64,000 bases of DNA, taken from assembly GCF_004000275.1 (NCBI RefSeq), contig NZ_RCIP01000002.1:1055782-1119781 (forward strand). The letters are read 5' to 3'. The notes beneath the pieces were generated by a model. That model was not told where the DNA came from. It saw only the letters and a program-made list of their open reading frames with translations, and did not search any database. A program made the translations under genes and the position numbers. Shown here one piece after another: positions 51,727-61,419 of the stretch. The stretch's first letter is position 1, and each line of letters starts with the position of its first letter. This DNA comes from Saccharospirillum alexandrii. GTDB taxonomy: Bacteria > Pseudomonadota > Gammaproteobacteria > Pseudomonadales > Natronospirillaceae.

Positions 51727-52203
51727 TCAGGTGTGCTGAACCTGTTCGATCTCGTATTCCACATCGCCACCCGGGGTTTTAACCACCACAACATCCCCTT
51801 CCTCTTTGCCGATCAGGGCGCGGGCGATGGGGGATGTGACCGATATCTTGTTCACCTTAACGTTGGCCTCGTCTTCACCGACGATCTTGTAGGTGACGCC
51901 CTTGTCGGTGTCGAGATTCAGCAAGGTGACCGTGGTGCCGAAGATGACCTTGCCCGTGTGCGGAATATCGTGAATGTTGATCACCTGAGCATTGCCCAGC
52001 TTCATTTCGATTTCCTGAATACGGCCTTCGATGAACCCCTGCTGTTCCCGTGCCGCGTGATATTCGGCGTTTTCTTTCAGGTCACCATGTTCGCGTGCTT
52101 CGGCAATGGCCTTGATTACCCGCGGCCGCTGATGGGTCTTCAGGTCGCGCAGCTCATTTTGCAGAGCCAGTTCGCCCTCTAGTGTCATTGGATAGCGTTG
52201 CAT
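51727..52203 (-). CDS. greA: transcription elongation factor GreA
   Basis: Protein of 158 residues: N-terminal coiled coil ([40 protein letters not shown] with the acidic tip residues) and C-terminal globular domain ([26 protein letters not shown]). It inserts into the RNA polymerase secondary channel and stimulates cleavage of backtracked RNA. Follows carB in the same direction, the order also known from P. aeruginosa, but a terminator-like hairpin lies between. Confidence 0.97.
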   Translation of the reverse strand: MQRYPMTLEGELALQNELRDLKTHQRPRVIKAIAEAREHGDLKENAEYHAAREQQGFIEGRIQEIEMKLGNAQVINIHDIPHTGKVIFGTTVTLLNLDTDKGVTYKIVGEDEANVKVNKISVTSPIARALIGKEEGDVVVVKTPGGDVEYEIEQVQHT

Positions 52204-52302
52204 ACAGTTACCCTGCCTGATGAACCGGCCGCCTTGGCCGGTGTGGTGAACTCGGGCGGACAGGCGAGTAGCTTCTACCCGACTATCCGGTTATGAACAG
52301 AA

Positions 52303-52330
52303 TAAAAAAAGGGCGCCGTTAAGCACCCTC
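52303..52330 (-). terminator. terminator-like hairpin between carB and greA
   Basis: On the minus strand GGGTGC, TTAACG, GCGCCC then seven T, 20 bases beyond the carB stop. One G-T wobble in the stem. It suggests partial termination before greA, which would then also need its own promoter. Confidence 0.75.
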
Positions 52331-52350
52331 TTGTAACGCCCGCTCGCCGG

Positions 52351-55300
52351 TCAGGCGGTTGACGTTTGGGTGGCGTGCAAGTCCTGCAGCCGACGTACCG
52401 GTGTATTCTCGGCAAGGCGCATGGCCATTACAGACGCTTCAGCCCCTGCCATCGTCGTAGTGTAATAAACCTTGTGCTGCAATGCACTACGACGAATTTC
52501 AGAACTGTCGATGATCGACTGACGCCCTTCTGCGGTGTTGATGATAAACGCCACTTCGTGGTTCTTGATCATATCCACCAGGTGCGGCCGACCTTCCTTA
52601 ACCTTGTTGACCACCGACACCGACACCCCGTGCTCTTCGAGGTAACGCGCCGTACCCTGGGTAGCGCGAACATCGAAACCCAACTCGCTGAGCGATTGGG
52701 CGACGCCGAGTATGGCTTTCTTGTCGCGGTCTTTCACCGAAATGATCACCGTGCCCTTCTGCGGCAGGGTGGTGCCTGCGCCCAGAATCGCCTTGGCGAA
52801 GGCTTCGGCAAAGGTATCGCCGGTGCCCATGACTTCGCCAGTCGATTTCATTTCCGGGCTCAGGATCGGGTCGACCCCCGGGAATTTGTTGAACGGCAGC
52901 ACCGCTTCCTTGACCGAGTAGTAGTGCGGGATGATCTCGGTGGTAAAACCGATTTCAGCCAGCGTTTTACCGGTCATCACCTGAGCCGCGACCTTGGCCA
53001 GAGACACACCAATGGCTTTGGACACAAAGGGCACCGTGCGCGAAGCCCGCGGGTTCACCTCGATGATGTACAGCTGCTCGTCCTGCCAGGCCATCTGCAC
53101 GTTCATCAGGCCGATGACGTTCAGTTCCAGCGCCATATCGGTGATCTGCTGGTGAATCAGGTCCAGCGCTTTTTGCGGCAGGCTGTAGGGCGGCAGTGAG
53201 CAGGCCGAATCACCGGAGTGAACCCCGGCCTGTTCGATGTGCTGCATGATGCCGCCAATCACCACCTGGTGTCCGTCGCTGACCGCATCGATGTCGATCT
53301 CAATGGCCGAATCGAGGAAATGGTCGAGCAGTACCGGGGAATCGTTCGAGACTTTCACCGCATCGCGCATATAGCGCTCAAGCTCGGCTTCTTCGTAAAC
53401 GATCTCCATCGCCCGACCGCCCAATACATAAGACGGACGCACCACCAGCGGGTAACCGATGCGACGGGCAATGGTCAGTGCCTGCTCCAGGCTGCGGGCT
53501 GTGCCGTTCTCCGGCTGCAGCAGGTTCAGCTTTTCGATCATTACCTGGAAACGTTCACGGTCTTCCGCCCGGTCGATCGCATCGGGCGAGGTGCCAATGA
53601 TGGGTGCGCCGGCGGCTTCCAGTTCACGTGCCAGTTTCAGCGGAGTCTGGCCGCCGAACTGAACGATCACGCCCTTGGGTTTTTCCAGGTCGATGATTTC
53701 CAGCACGTCTTCCAGCGTGACTGGCTCGAAATACAGGCGGTCGGAGGTGTCGTAATCGGTCGATACGGTTTCGGGGTTGCAGTTGACCATGATGGTCTCG
53801 AACCCGTCTTCACGCGCTGCCAGTGCCGCATGCACGCAGCAATAGTCGAACTCGATGCCCTGGCCAATCCGGTTCGGACCACCGCCGATCACCATGATTT
53901 TATCGCGGTCACTCGGTGCCGCTTCGCATTCCTCATCGTAACTGGAATACATATAGGCGGTGCTGGAGGCAAACTCGGCCGCACAGGTATCCACCCGCTT
54001 ATAGACCGGACGAACACCCTGAGCCCAGCGCTTTTTGCGCAGCTCTTTTTCGCTGACGCCCATCAGGTGAGCCAGGCGCTCATCAGAGAAACCCTTGCGC
54101 TTGAGACGACGCATCGCATCGGCATCCAGGTCTTTCATGCCGGATTCCTGCAGGGCTTTTTCTTCGTTGATCAGGTCTTCAATCTGCACCAGATACCAGG
54201 GGTCAACGCCGGTCAGGCGGTGGACTTCCTCAACGCTGAAGTCGGCCCGGAAGGCATCGCCGATGTACCAGATACGCTCGGCGCCGGGTTCTTTCAGTTC
54301 GCGCACGATGATGTCGTTGGCTTCGTCGGTATTCAGGTCGACCTTGCTGTCGAAGCCAGCGGCGCTGACTTCGAGCCCGCGCAGGGCTTTCTGCATCGAC
54401 TCCTGGAAGTTGCGTCCGATCGCCATGACTTCACCAACCGATTTCATCTGGGTGGTCAGGCGGTCGTTGGCTTGCGGGAATTTCTCGAACGCGAAGCGTG
54501 GAATCTTGGTAACCACATAGTCGATGCTCGGCTCGAACGACGCCGGTGTCACCCCACCGGTAATGTCGTTCTGCAGTTCATCGAGGGTGTAGCCCACCGC
54601 CAGTTTGGCGGCGATTTTAGCGATCGGAAAACCCGTCGCCTTGGACGCCAGCGCCGATGACCGGCTGACCCGCGGGTTCATTTCGATCACCACCATGCGA
54701 CCGGTTTCCGGGTTCACGCCGAACTGAACGTTGGAACCGCCGGTTTCCACACCGATCTCACGCAATACCGCCAGGGAGGCGTCGCGCATGATCTGGTATT
54801 CCTTGTCGGTCAGCGTCTGGGCCGGAGCAACGGTGATTGAGTCGCCGGTGTGCACGCCCATGGCATCGAAGTTTTCGATGGCGCAGACGATGATGCAGTT
54901 GTCCGCTTTGTCGCGCACCACTTCCATCTCGTATTCTTTCCAGCCGATCAGGCTTTCATCGATCAGCAGTTCCCGCGTCGGTGACAAGTCGAGGCCGCGC
55001 TCGCAGATCTCGACAAATTCTTCCCGGTTATAGGCAATGCCGCCGCCGGAGCCACCCATGGTGAAACTGGGGCGAATGATGCACGGCAAACCGATGTCTT
55101 CGAATATTTCCCAGGCTTGCTCGATCGACCGGGCGATGCCATGGCGGGGGGTTTCCAGGCCAATGGCAATCATGGCGTCGTCGAACCGTTCGCGGTCTTC
55201 GGCCTTGTCGATGGTGTCGGCGTTGGCACCGATCATGGTGACGCCGAATTTCTCCAGTACCCCTTCTCGCTCCAGATCCAACGCGCAGTTCAGCGCGGTC

Positions 55301-55578
55301 TGGCCGCCCATGGTTGGCAGCAGGGCATCGGGCCGTTCTTTTTCGATGATCTTGGCAACTTCGCTCCACACCACCGGTTCAATGTAGGTGGCGTCGGCCA
55401 TGGCCGGGTCGGTCATGATGGTGGCTGGGTTGGAGTTGACCAGAATGACGCGATACCCCTCTTCACGCAGGGCCTTGCAAGCCTGGGCGCCGGAGTAGTC
55501 GAATTCACAGGCCTGGCCGATAACAATAGGGCCAGCGCCGAGGATCAGAATGCTTTTGATGTCAGTACGTTTTGGCAT
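52351..55578 (-). CDS. carB: carbamoyl-phosphate synthase large subunit CarB
   Basis: Protein of 1075 residues, full length. Two homologous ATP-grasp halves are seen ([20 protein letters not shown] at the start, [20 protein letters not shown] in the second half) and a C-terminal MGS-like allosteric domain ([20 protein letters not shown] onward). With CarA it makes carbamoyl phosphate from bicarbonate, glutamine ammonia and two ATP for arginine and pyrimidine synthesis. It starts 71 bases after the carA stop, with no intervening gene. Confidence 0.98.
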   Translation of the reverse strand: MPKRTDIKSILILGAGPIVIGQACEFDYSGAQACKALREEGYRVILVNSNPATIMTDPAMADATYIEPVVWSEVAKIIEKERPDALLPTMGGQTALNCALDLEREGVLEKFGVTMIGANADTIDKAEDRERFDDAMIAIGLETPRHGIARSIEQAWEIFEDIGLPCIIRPSFTMGGSGGGIAYNREEFVEICERGLDLSPTRELLIDESLIGWKEYEMEVVRDKADNCIIVCAIENFDAMGVHTGDSITVAPAQTLTDKEYQIMRDASLAVLREIGVETGGSNVQFGVNPETGRMVVIEMNPRVSRSSALASKATGFPIAKIAAKLAVGYTLDELQNDITGGVTPASFEPSIDYVVTKIPRFAFEKFPQANDRLTTQMKSVGEVMAIGRNFQESMQKALRGLEVSAAGFDSKVDLNTDEANDIIVRELKEPGAERIWYIGDAFRADFSVEEVHRLTGVDPWYLVQIEDLINEEKALQESGMKDLDADAMRRLKRKGFSDERLAHLMGVSEKELRKKRWAQGVRPVYKRVDTCAAEFASSTAYMYSSYDEECEAAPSDRDKIMVIGGGPNRIGQGIEFDYCCVHAALAAREDGFETIMVNCNPETVSTDYDTSDRLYFEPVTLEDVLEIIDLEKPKGVIVQFGGQTPLKLARELEAAGAPIIGTSPDAIDRAEDRERFQVMIEKLNLLQPENGTARSLEQALTIARRIGYPLVVRPSYVLGGRAMEIVYEEAELERYMRDAVKVSNDSPVLLDHFLDSAIEIDIDAVSDGHQVVIGGIMQHIEQAGVHSGDSACSLPPYSLPQKALDLIHQQITDMALELNVIGLMNVQMAWQDEQLYIIEVNPRASRTVPFVSKAIGVSLAKVAAQVMTGKTLAEIGFTTEIIPHYYSVKEAVLPFNKFPGVDPILSPEMKSTGEVMGTGDTFAEAFAKAILGAGTTLPQKGTVIISVKDRDKKAILGVAQSLSELGFDVRATQGTARYLEEHGVSVSVVNKVKEGRPHLVDMIKNHEVAFIINTAEGRQSIIDSSEIRRSALQHKVYYTTTMAGAEASVMAMRLAENTPVRRLQDLHATQTSTA

Positions 55579-55649
55579 GATTCGCTTCGCTCATAGCAGA
55601 TGGCTGGACGGAATACGGGAGACGTTTGCTGGCGTCTGGCGTGAACCGT

Positions 55650-56786
55650 TCATCGGCGATCCGCTTGCATCAGTTCGATGAAGTGATCAAACAAAGGGGC
55701 GCAATCGCGCGGCCCGGGGCTCGCTTCCGGGTGCCCCTGGAAACTGAAGGCGGCCTTGTCGGTGCGGTGCACACCCTGCAATGAGCCGTCGAACAGGGAG
55801 CGGTGGGTGGCAACCAGGTTGTCTGGCAGCGTATCACCGTCGATCGCGAAGCCGTGGTTCTGGCTGGTGATCATCACCGTCTTGTCTGACATCACTTCCA
55901 CCGGGTGGTTGGCACCGTGGTGGCCGAACTTCATCTTCAGCGTTTTGGCGCCACTGGCCAGGCCCAGCAACTGATGGCCGAGGCAAATACCGAACACCGG
56001 AATGTCGGTTTCCAGCAGCTCGCGAATGGCCGTGATGGCGTAGTCGCAGGGCTCCGGGTCACCCGGGCCGTTAGATAAAAACACGCCGTCGGGTTTGAGC
56101 GCCAGCACCTCGGCCGCCGGGGTTTGCGCCGGTACCACCGTCAGCCGGCAACCTCGGTCGACCAGCATGCGCAGAATGTTGCGCTTCACACCGTAATCGT
56201 AGGCAACGACGTGCAGTGGTAATTCATCGTCGCCGCGCACCTGGTGACCATCGTTCAGTGACCAGCTGGTTTCCCGCCACTGATAAGTCTCACCGGTAGT
56301 GACTTCTTTGGCCAGGTCCATGCCCTTGAGGCCGGCAAAGCCGCGCGCCAGTTCCAGCGCCCGGTCTTCATCGAGGTTATCACCGGCCATGATGCAGCCG
56401 TTTTGTGCGCCTTTCTCCCGCAACAGACGGGTCAGGCGACGGGTGTCGATGTCGGCAATGGCCACCACGTTATTGTCGAACAGGTACTCCTGCAGTGACT
56501 GCTCGCTGCGAAAGTTGCTGTGCAATAAGGGTAGATCGCGAATGACCAGACCGGCGGCCCAGACATGGTCCGATTCTTCGTCTTCGGAGTTGGTGCCGGT
56601 ATTACCGATGTGCGGGTAAGTGAGGGTAACGATTTGGCGGGCATAGGAGGGGTCTGTCAGAATTTCCTGGTAACCGGTCATGGCGGTATTGAACACCACC
56701 TCACCGATCGATTCTCCCGGGGCGCCAATGCTGACCCCCCGAAACAGACTGCCGTCAGCTAGTGCGAGTATGGCTGGCGTACTCAA
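55650..56786 (-). CDS. carA: carbamoyl-phosphate synthase small subunit CarA
   Basis: Protein of 378 residues, usual length. Class I glutamine amidotransferase domain in the C-terminal half: nucleophile cysteine in [12 protein letters not shown], and the H-x-E of the triad in [11 protein letters not shown]. It supplies ammonia to CarB. First gene of the carA-carB-greA run. A hairpin with T-run 132 bases upstream on the same strand could be an attenuator. Confidence 0.98.
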   Translation of the reverse strand: MSTPAILALADGSLFRGVSIGAPGESIGEVVFNTAMTGYQEILTDPSYARQIVTLTYPHIGNTGTNSEDEESDHVWAAGLVIRDLPLLHSNFRSEQSLQEYLFDNNVVAIADIDTRRLTRLLREKGAQNGCIMAGDNLDEDRALELARGFAGLKGMDLAKEVTTGETYQWRETSWSLNDGHQVRGDDELPLHVVAYDYGVKRNILRMLVDRGCRLTVVPAQTPAAEVLALKPDGVFLSNGPGDPEPCDYAITAIRELLETDIPVFGICLGHQLLGLASGAKTLKMKFGHHGANHPVEVMSDKTVMITSQNHGFAIDGDTLPDNLVATHRSLFDGSLQGVHRTDKAAFSFQGHPEASPGPRDCAPLFDHFIELMQADRR

Positions 56787-56917
56787 AGATCCGTTCCTCT
56801 ATCTTGCAGTGCGAGTGGGCAATGACCCCAGGGTCATTGGCAAGGCGCGGCCTGGTCTATTTCTCGGACGGTAACCGCTAAACTGACCAGTCAGACAACT
56901 CCCCCAGCCCCTTTCGC

Positions 56918-56949
56918 AAAAAAGCGAGATGAAGAAACCCTCATCTCGC
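56918..56949 (-). terminator. intrinsic terminator or attenuator upstream of carA
   Basis: On the minus strand GCGAGATGA, GGGTTTC, TTCATCTCGC then six T. A perfect stem followed by a T-run, 132 bases before the carA start. It could attenuate carA transcription or end the 57200-58192 gene. A weak promoter-like pair lies upstream at 57066-57071 (TTAACG) and 57041-57046 (TATAGT), with a long 19-base spacer. The rest of the 56787-57199 gap shows no gene of normal size. Confidence 0.8.
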
Positions 56950-57199
56950 CCATCAATCAATTCTGCGTTTTCGAAACTGAGACGCTGTCGTTTACGTTCG
57001 TCATCAACAGGGTTCTTGCAATAGCAACCGGCTGGACCTGACTATAGCAGCCTGCTGATTTTGTGCGTTAAACGATCTGGGTGCCGTGCCCAAATTTCGG
57101 GGATTTTACCGAACAAGCACCGGCAGTGTCCAGGCAATTGACTGCCTGTGCCTGAATCAGGCAGCCACCGCTGGCTGGAGTTGCCTTCGCAACGACCGG

Positions 57200-58192
57200 T
57201 TAATCGAAATAGTTCACCATGCGTTCGCGCACCGAACGCGACCCTCCGAGCTCATCCTGTTGCAGAATGGCATCGGCCAGACGCCCCAGTGGTTGCAACC
57301 CCATGGCGATCACGATGCCATACAGCCAGGCCCAGGGCCCGAGCAATACCGCCAGTGACACCCAGATCACGACATGGTTGATCAGATACAGCGGCCCCAG
57401 CCAGGCAATCTGCCGCTCGATACGCCATTGCTGGGCGCTGTGACTGACGCCATAGGCAACCAGCAACGGCACGGCATTGAACAGGGCCGATATCAGCGCT
57501 CCGGGTAACCAGAGCCAGGCAACCGGTTTCGGCCAGCGCCAGCGACGCTGCGCCCGAACCTCGTGCCAGGACAACAACAGGCTGGACGGTACCCGCCCAG
57601 ACTGGGATATCAGCGGCCATTGCGGCAACGTCTGGTAACCCTTGATCGACCAGGCCAGCTTCTGCAAGCGCTGCAACTCTTTCAGGATATGCAACGGTTC
57701 AACCACCATGTCGATGGCACCGGGACGCCAGATCCAGTGAATCGGGCTGCCCAGGGTGTGGCGGAAATCGTAATTGAAGGTCAACACCTGCACCCGTAAA
57801 TGGCGGTGATGATCGTGCAGACCACGCAGCAACCGCTGGGTGTGATCAATTTCTTCGGGTGATTCACCATTAATGGAGATCACCAGACAGCGACCCGCAT
57901 TCAAAAAGGCGGCAAGACGCTCTTCCATGATGCCCCCGCCGGTACGGGGGCTCCGCCCACTCACACGCCACCAGCGCCCCCAGCCGTTGGACGTTTGGCC
58001 ATTATCCACAAACAGTGGCGGGCGTTTCAGGCGGGACCAGAACAACCAGCCGTCGGCAGGGCTCAGACTGCGCGGCATCAGTATTACATCGACATCGGTT
58101 GTTCTAGGATCACTGCCATGCACATGCACCGGGCCCAATAAGGCACGACTGATCAGCCGCCCCAGCCCTCTCATTATGTTCAGTTTCAGCAT
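57200..58192 (-). CDS. acyltransferase-like membrane protein of unknown function
   Basis: Protein of 330 residues. The first half follows the layout of PlsC-type glycerolipid acyltransferases (DVDVILMPRSLSPADGWLFW where NHxxxxD would be; GRCLVISINGESPEEI where EGTRS would be), but the catalytic histidine and aspartate of HxxxxD are not evident, so any similarity is distant. The C-terminal third has three hydrophobic segments (WLWLPGALISALFNAVPLLV, LINHVVIWVSLAVLL, WLYGIVIAMGLQ). GGAGTG precedes the ATG. I would call it a membrane protein of uncertain, possibly inactive-acyltransferase, nature. Confidence 0.65.
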   Translation of the reverse strand: MLKLNIMRGLGRLISRALLGPVHVHGSDPRTTDVDVILMPRSLSPADGWLFWSRLKRPPLFVDNGQTSNGWGRWWRVSGRSPRTGGGIMEERLAAFLNAGRCLVISINGESPEEIDHTQRLLRGLHDHHRHLRVQVLTFNYDFRHTLGSPIHWIWRPGAIDMVVEPLHILKELQRLQKLAWSIKGYQTLPQWPLISQSGRVPSSLLLSWHEVRAQRRWRWPKPVAWLWLPGALISALFNAVPLLVAYGVSHSAQQWRIERQIAWLGPLYLINHVVIWVSLAVLLGPWAWLYGIVIAMGLQPLGRLADAILQQDELGGSRSVRERMVNYFD

Positions 58193-58400
58193 GGTTCACT
58201 CCGTAAGACCTGCCGGTCGCTCGCAGACGGCGCTATCCGGTTGTGCCGCCTGGAAAATGCGGCCTGCGTCATTGTTGCAGGCCGCTGTGTCGGTGCAAGA
58301 GCCATAGTAGGCGCGTTCAGGGTAACCACAAGCGCTGTACATGAAGTTTAAAGATGTGCGACTATTGGTAGCATATTGCGCTACCTTCACCAAGGACGTC

Positions 58401-59156
58401 ATGTCTCAAACTGTACAACTCGTCGACACCCTTAAAAAACTGCTGCGTGAGCGAAAAATCACCTACGCCGAGGTTGCCGAGAAACTGAATCTCAGTGAAG
58501 CCAACGTTAAGCGTATGTTTTCCAAGCGCCACTTCACGCTGAATCGTCTGGAAGAGATCTGCGACATGGCCGGTGCCGATCTCGGCTACCTGATGGCACG
58601 CATGCATGAAGGCACCATGGTGCTGGATGAGCTCAATGAAGAGGACGAACGGGAACTGGTATCCGACCCCAAGCTGTTGCTGGTGGCGCAGTTACTGGTC
58701 AACCGCTGGGAATACGAAGACATTATCTCGACCTATGTGATCGACGAATTTGAAGCAACCCGTTTGCTGGCCCGGCTCGATCGGCTCGGCATCATCGAAC
58801 TGCTGCCCGGCAACCGCGTGAAAACCAAGCTGTCACGCGATTTCCGCTGGATTCACAACGGCCCGGTGTATCGCTTTTTCGAACAGAATGTGGCGCGCGA
58901 CTTCTTCAACTGCAAGTTCGACCCCAAAGCCGGGGAGTTGCTGGTGTTTGTTGCCGGTATGTTGTCTCGTCAGTCGAACCTGCATCTGCAAAACAGCATT
59001 CGCCGGCTGGCCAGGGAATTTGACGAACTGAGCAAGGAAGACGGCAAACTGCCGCTGGAGGATACCTTCGGCACCGGCATGGTATTGGCCATGCGCCCCT
59101 GGGAGCTGAGTATTTTCGCGGAAATGCGACGCGGGCCTAACCTGAAGAAATTCTAA
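58401..59156 (+). CDS. XRE family transcriptional regulator with C-terminal regulatory domain
   Basis: Protein of 251 residues. HTH at about 10-60 (LVDTLKKLLRERKITYAEVA, NLSEANVKRMFSKRHFTLNR). The remainder is a helical/winged domain (IISTYVIDEFEATRLLARLD, LGIIELLPGNRVKTKLS) of the kind found in a conserved gammaproteobacterial regulator family. Effector and targets unknown. ATG 58401 is preceded by AAGGA; the longer frame from 58341 has no ribosome site. Divergent from the acyltransferase-like gene and convergent with the metalloprotease gene. Confidence 0.85.
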   Translation: MSQTVQLVDTLKKLLRERKITYAEVAEKLNLSEANVKRMFSKRHFTLNRLEEICDMAGADLGYLMARMHEGTMVLDELNEEDERELVSDPKLLLVAQLLVNRWEYEDIISTYVIDEFEATRLLARLDRLGIIELLPGNRVKTKLSRDFRWIHNGPVYRFFEQNVARDFFNCKFDPKAGELLVFVAGMLSRQSNLHLQNSIRRLAREFDELSKEDGKLPLEDTFGTGMVLAMRPWELSIFAEMRRGPNLKKF

Positions 59157-59164
59157 CCCGGCCA

Positions 59165-60115
59165 CTACACCATGAAGTCGAGTTGGCGACCCAGAGTGTC
59201 AGCCCGGGACTGAGCCTGATATTGCGCATCCAGCAAGCTGCGGGTCACCGCCGCCAGATCAACTCCAGCACGCGCTGTGTCGGCTTCGCGTTCAGAGGCG
59301 TCTTCTTCGTCACTGGCTTCCGAGCCGGACCGCTCCGCACCTGAAATGGCCGGAGCGCTGTCGTTGCTTTCAGAAACGGCATCATCCTCGGCCTCGGCTT
59401 CTTGCGGTGCAAGGTCTTCACGGCGCTCCTGGCGCACTTCTATCTGGGCTTCCATTTTCAGCTGCATGGCAGCGGCCGCGACCGATCGATCCTGCGCTGA
59501 AGGTTCAGCCGGTGCCAGTGCAGCCCGACGAACTTGCTCGGCCTTGATCATGGTGGCTTCCGGGTTGCCGGGCACCGGGCTGATATCGATCGGTACTTCA
59601 CCGGCCACCGCATAACGCTTGCCATCTGGCCCGCGTTCGAAGGTCAGGGACATACCACCGGCATACTGACCGCCAACGGCCTGGTGGGCCTGTTCGTGCG
59701 CCCGAACCTCCCGGTCCCGTGCCGCCAGCTCGCGGATGGTCTCCAGATCCTGATCCAGCTGACGTTGCTCGGCCTGTTGCCGCGCCGCCCGGCCTTCGTC
59801 ACGCTGGCGTGCGAAAGCACTGGTGTCGTCGGCCGGTGTGGTTTCACTGGATGGCTGGGCTTGGCCTTCAGACGGGGAAGATGGGGCTGCATTGGCGGTT
59901 GAGGGCCCATTGGATGGCGAGTTCTGGCCGGGCAAAGGCTGACTATCGCGCCGGTCCGAACGATTCTGACCCGGTGCCGTTGTTTCGGTTTCTTCAACCG
60001 GGGCAAACACCGCCGCGTCGTTATCCCGGCGCTGTTGCGCGCGCTGGGCCAAATCCCCGAACGGACTGACCGTTGGGGTGATGGCGTTGGGATAAAGGCC
60101 GCTGACGGTAGACAT
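59165..60115 (-). CDS. SprA-related putative zinc metalloprotease
   Basis: Protein of 316 residues. The central conserved domain (about 105-220) carries HEQAH, an HExxH zinc motif, in DREVRAHEQAHQAVGGQYAG, followed by the family segments GPDGKRYAVAGEVPIDISPV and MIKAEQVRRAALAPAEPS. This matches the SprA-related/CJM1_0395 family of putative metalloproteases. Both ends are low complexity (Q, P, S, E, D). No signal peptide, so a cytoplasmic or non-classically exported protein. Followed 18 bases downstream in gene order by no other gene; the flagellar-rod-like small gene sits just upstream. Confidence 0.85.
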   Translation of the reverse strand: MSTVSGLYPNAITPTVSPFGDLAQRAQQRRDNDAAVFAPVEETETTAPGQNRSDRRDSQPLPGQNSPSNGPSTANAAPSSPSEGQAQPSSETTPADDTSAFARQRDEGRAARQQAEQRQLDQDLETIRELAARDREVRAHEQAHQAVGGQYAGGMSLTFERGPDGKRYAVAGEVPIDISPVPGNPEATMIKAEQVRRAALAPAEPSAQDRSVAAAAMQLKMEAQIEVRQERREDLAPQEAEAEDDAVSESNDSAPAISGAERSGSEASDEEDASEREADTARAGVDLAAVTRSLLDAQYQAQSRADTLGRQLDFMV

Positions 60116-60133
60116 CGTTTACGCTTCGCTCCG

Positions 60134-60370
60134 CTAAACCCGGATATCGATCAGGGTGCCCAGGGTTTCTGAGCCCGCTTCAACCACGCGCGCACTGGCC
60201 TGGACCTGATTTGTCGCCTGAATTTGATTCACCAGAGGCTCCACAATCGACTCTGGCCCACCTTCACTCGGGGGCACATTCGCCTGGGCGATCTGCTGAC
60301 CACTGCGGTTCAGCGAGTACAAACCTCCCTGAATGCCGGCAACCCCTGCGTTCATGACTGAGCTGATCAT
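60134..60370 (-). CDS. small protein resembling the end of flagellar rod/hook proteins
   Basis: Protein of 78 residues. AGIQGGLYSLNRSGQQIAQAN at the start resembles the N-terminal motif of flagellar rod proteins (SGLxxxxxxLxxxAxNIAN), and the end (VVEAGSETLGTLIDIRV) resembles their C-terminal helix (ANxxVxxTxdemlgtlldi). Much shorter than FlgB or FlgC, so it retains only the two coiled-coil ends. No other flagellar gene is nearby. Co-directional with and 18 bases before the metalloprotease gene, suggesting a functional pair. Confidence 0.7.
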   Translation of the reverse strand: MISSVMNAGVAGIQGGLYSLNRSGQQIAQANVPPSEGGPESIVEPLVNQIQATNQVQASARVVEAGSETLGTLIDIRV

Positions 60371-60609
60371 TCCACCTCCACTAGCCCGCCCTGACCGGGG
60401 CGAACTGACTTCCGCTCCGTAGCCCTGATGAGGAAACAGATACGGTCATTTAATCGGATAACGTGGTTACATTTTAACCAACCCACCTCGCCAAGCTGTA
60501 ACATTTTGTAAAAACTCTTCACAATAGCCTGCAGGTGGCCGACACCTTTGAAGCCTCGCCCCCATTCTACGGGCGGAAACAGCCACCGGAGGTCAGGGAG
60601 CACCCCGGA

Positions 60610-61332
60610 ATGCCAGGGAACGATGCCAAACTGCGGCCTGTTATAGCCGCCTTTACCCCCTTGCTGGAACAGGTGATGAGCAGTTTGTGTCCGCTGTGCG
60701 AGCAGCGGTCGGCCAAAAGCCATCTCTGTGACGTCTGTGCCAGCTGGCTAGAGCCTTTGCCTGACCCTTGCCCGGGCTGCGCCGCTCCCAACACTCTGAG
60801 CACCCTCTGCGGTCGATGCCAGCAACGACCACCACCCTGGCAGACAGCGACGGTCGGCTGGGTTCTGGAAGGGGCAACCCGCTTCCTGATTCATCGCATG
60901 AAATATCACCGGGATCTGGCCAGCGCCCGGGCTCTAGCACGCCAGTGGTGGCAGCATCAGGGCATGCATGCCCCAGGGGTTGACGCCCTGGTACCGGTTC
61001 CCCTGCATCGGGCCAAAGCCCGCAAGCGGGGCTTCAACCAGGCAGAATGGCTGGCAGACTTTTGGGCCAGACAGGCTGGCCTGCCGGTCTGGACCAGCCT
61101 GGTCAAGCAACACCCAACCCCACCCCTTGAAGGCCTCAACCGGATTCAACGCCGGCAGACACTCAGAGATGCCTTCCGGGTTCTGAAGCCACCCCCCAAA
61201 CGGGTCGCCATTGTCGACGATGTGCTCACCACCGGAGCTACGGCCGCCGAGCTGACCCGCACCCTGCAACAGGCTGGGGCCACTCATGTCGAGCTGTGGA
61301 CGCTCGCCCGGACGCCACTGGGAAATCACTGA
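60610..61332 (+). CDS. ComF family protein (phosphoribosyltransferase fold)
   Basis: Protein of 240 residues. The N-terminal zinc-finger region has CPLC, CDVC, CPGC and CGRC pairs. The C-terminal PRTase-like domain contains the PRPP loop IVDDVLTTGATAAEL. ComF-type proteins (GntX in E. coli) take part in DNA uptake or recycling of nucleobases; the biochemical role is unsettled. ATG 60610 has GGGAG upstream; a GTG at 60535 and an ATG at 60676 are alternatives. Divergent from the flagellar-like gene; the 60371-60609 gap holds no other gene. Confidence 0.9.
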   Translation: MPGNDAKLRPVIAAFTPLLEQVMSSLCPLCEQRSAKSHLCDVCASWLEPLPDPCPGCAAPNTLSTLCGRCQQRPPPWQTATVGWVLEGATRFLIHRMKYHRDLASARALARQWWQHQGMHAPGVDALVPVPLHRAKARKRGFNQAEWLADFWARQAGLPVWTSLVKQHPTPPLEGLNRIQRRQTLRDAFRVLKPPPKRVAIVDDVLTTGATAAELTRTLQQAGATHVELWTLARTPLGNH

Positions 61333-61419
61333 CCGGACGCCGGACGCCCCTGGCCAGAGGAACAATGACAGGCGCTGCAAATACTCTACAATGGGCGCTC
61401 TTTTCAGTCTGGGTTTCTC

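Noticed and set aside
53218-54660. A 480-codon open frame on the plus strand
   Set aside because: Antisense to carB, whose domains and length are complete; composition is that of a shadow frame.
56957-57004. A 15-codon minus-strand frame before the carA hairpin that could be a leader peptide
   Set aside because: No ribosome-binding site and no run of regulatory codons; too short to support.
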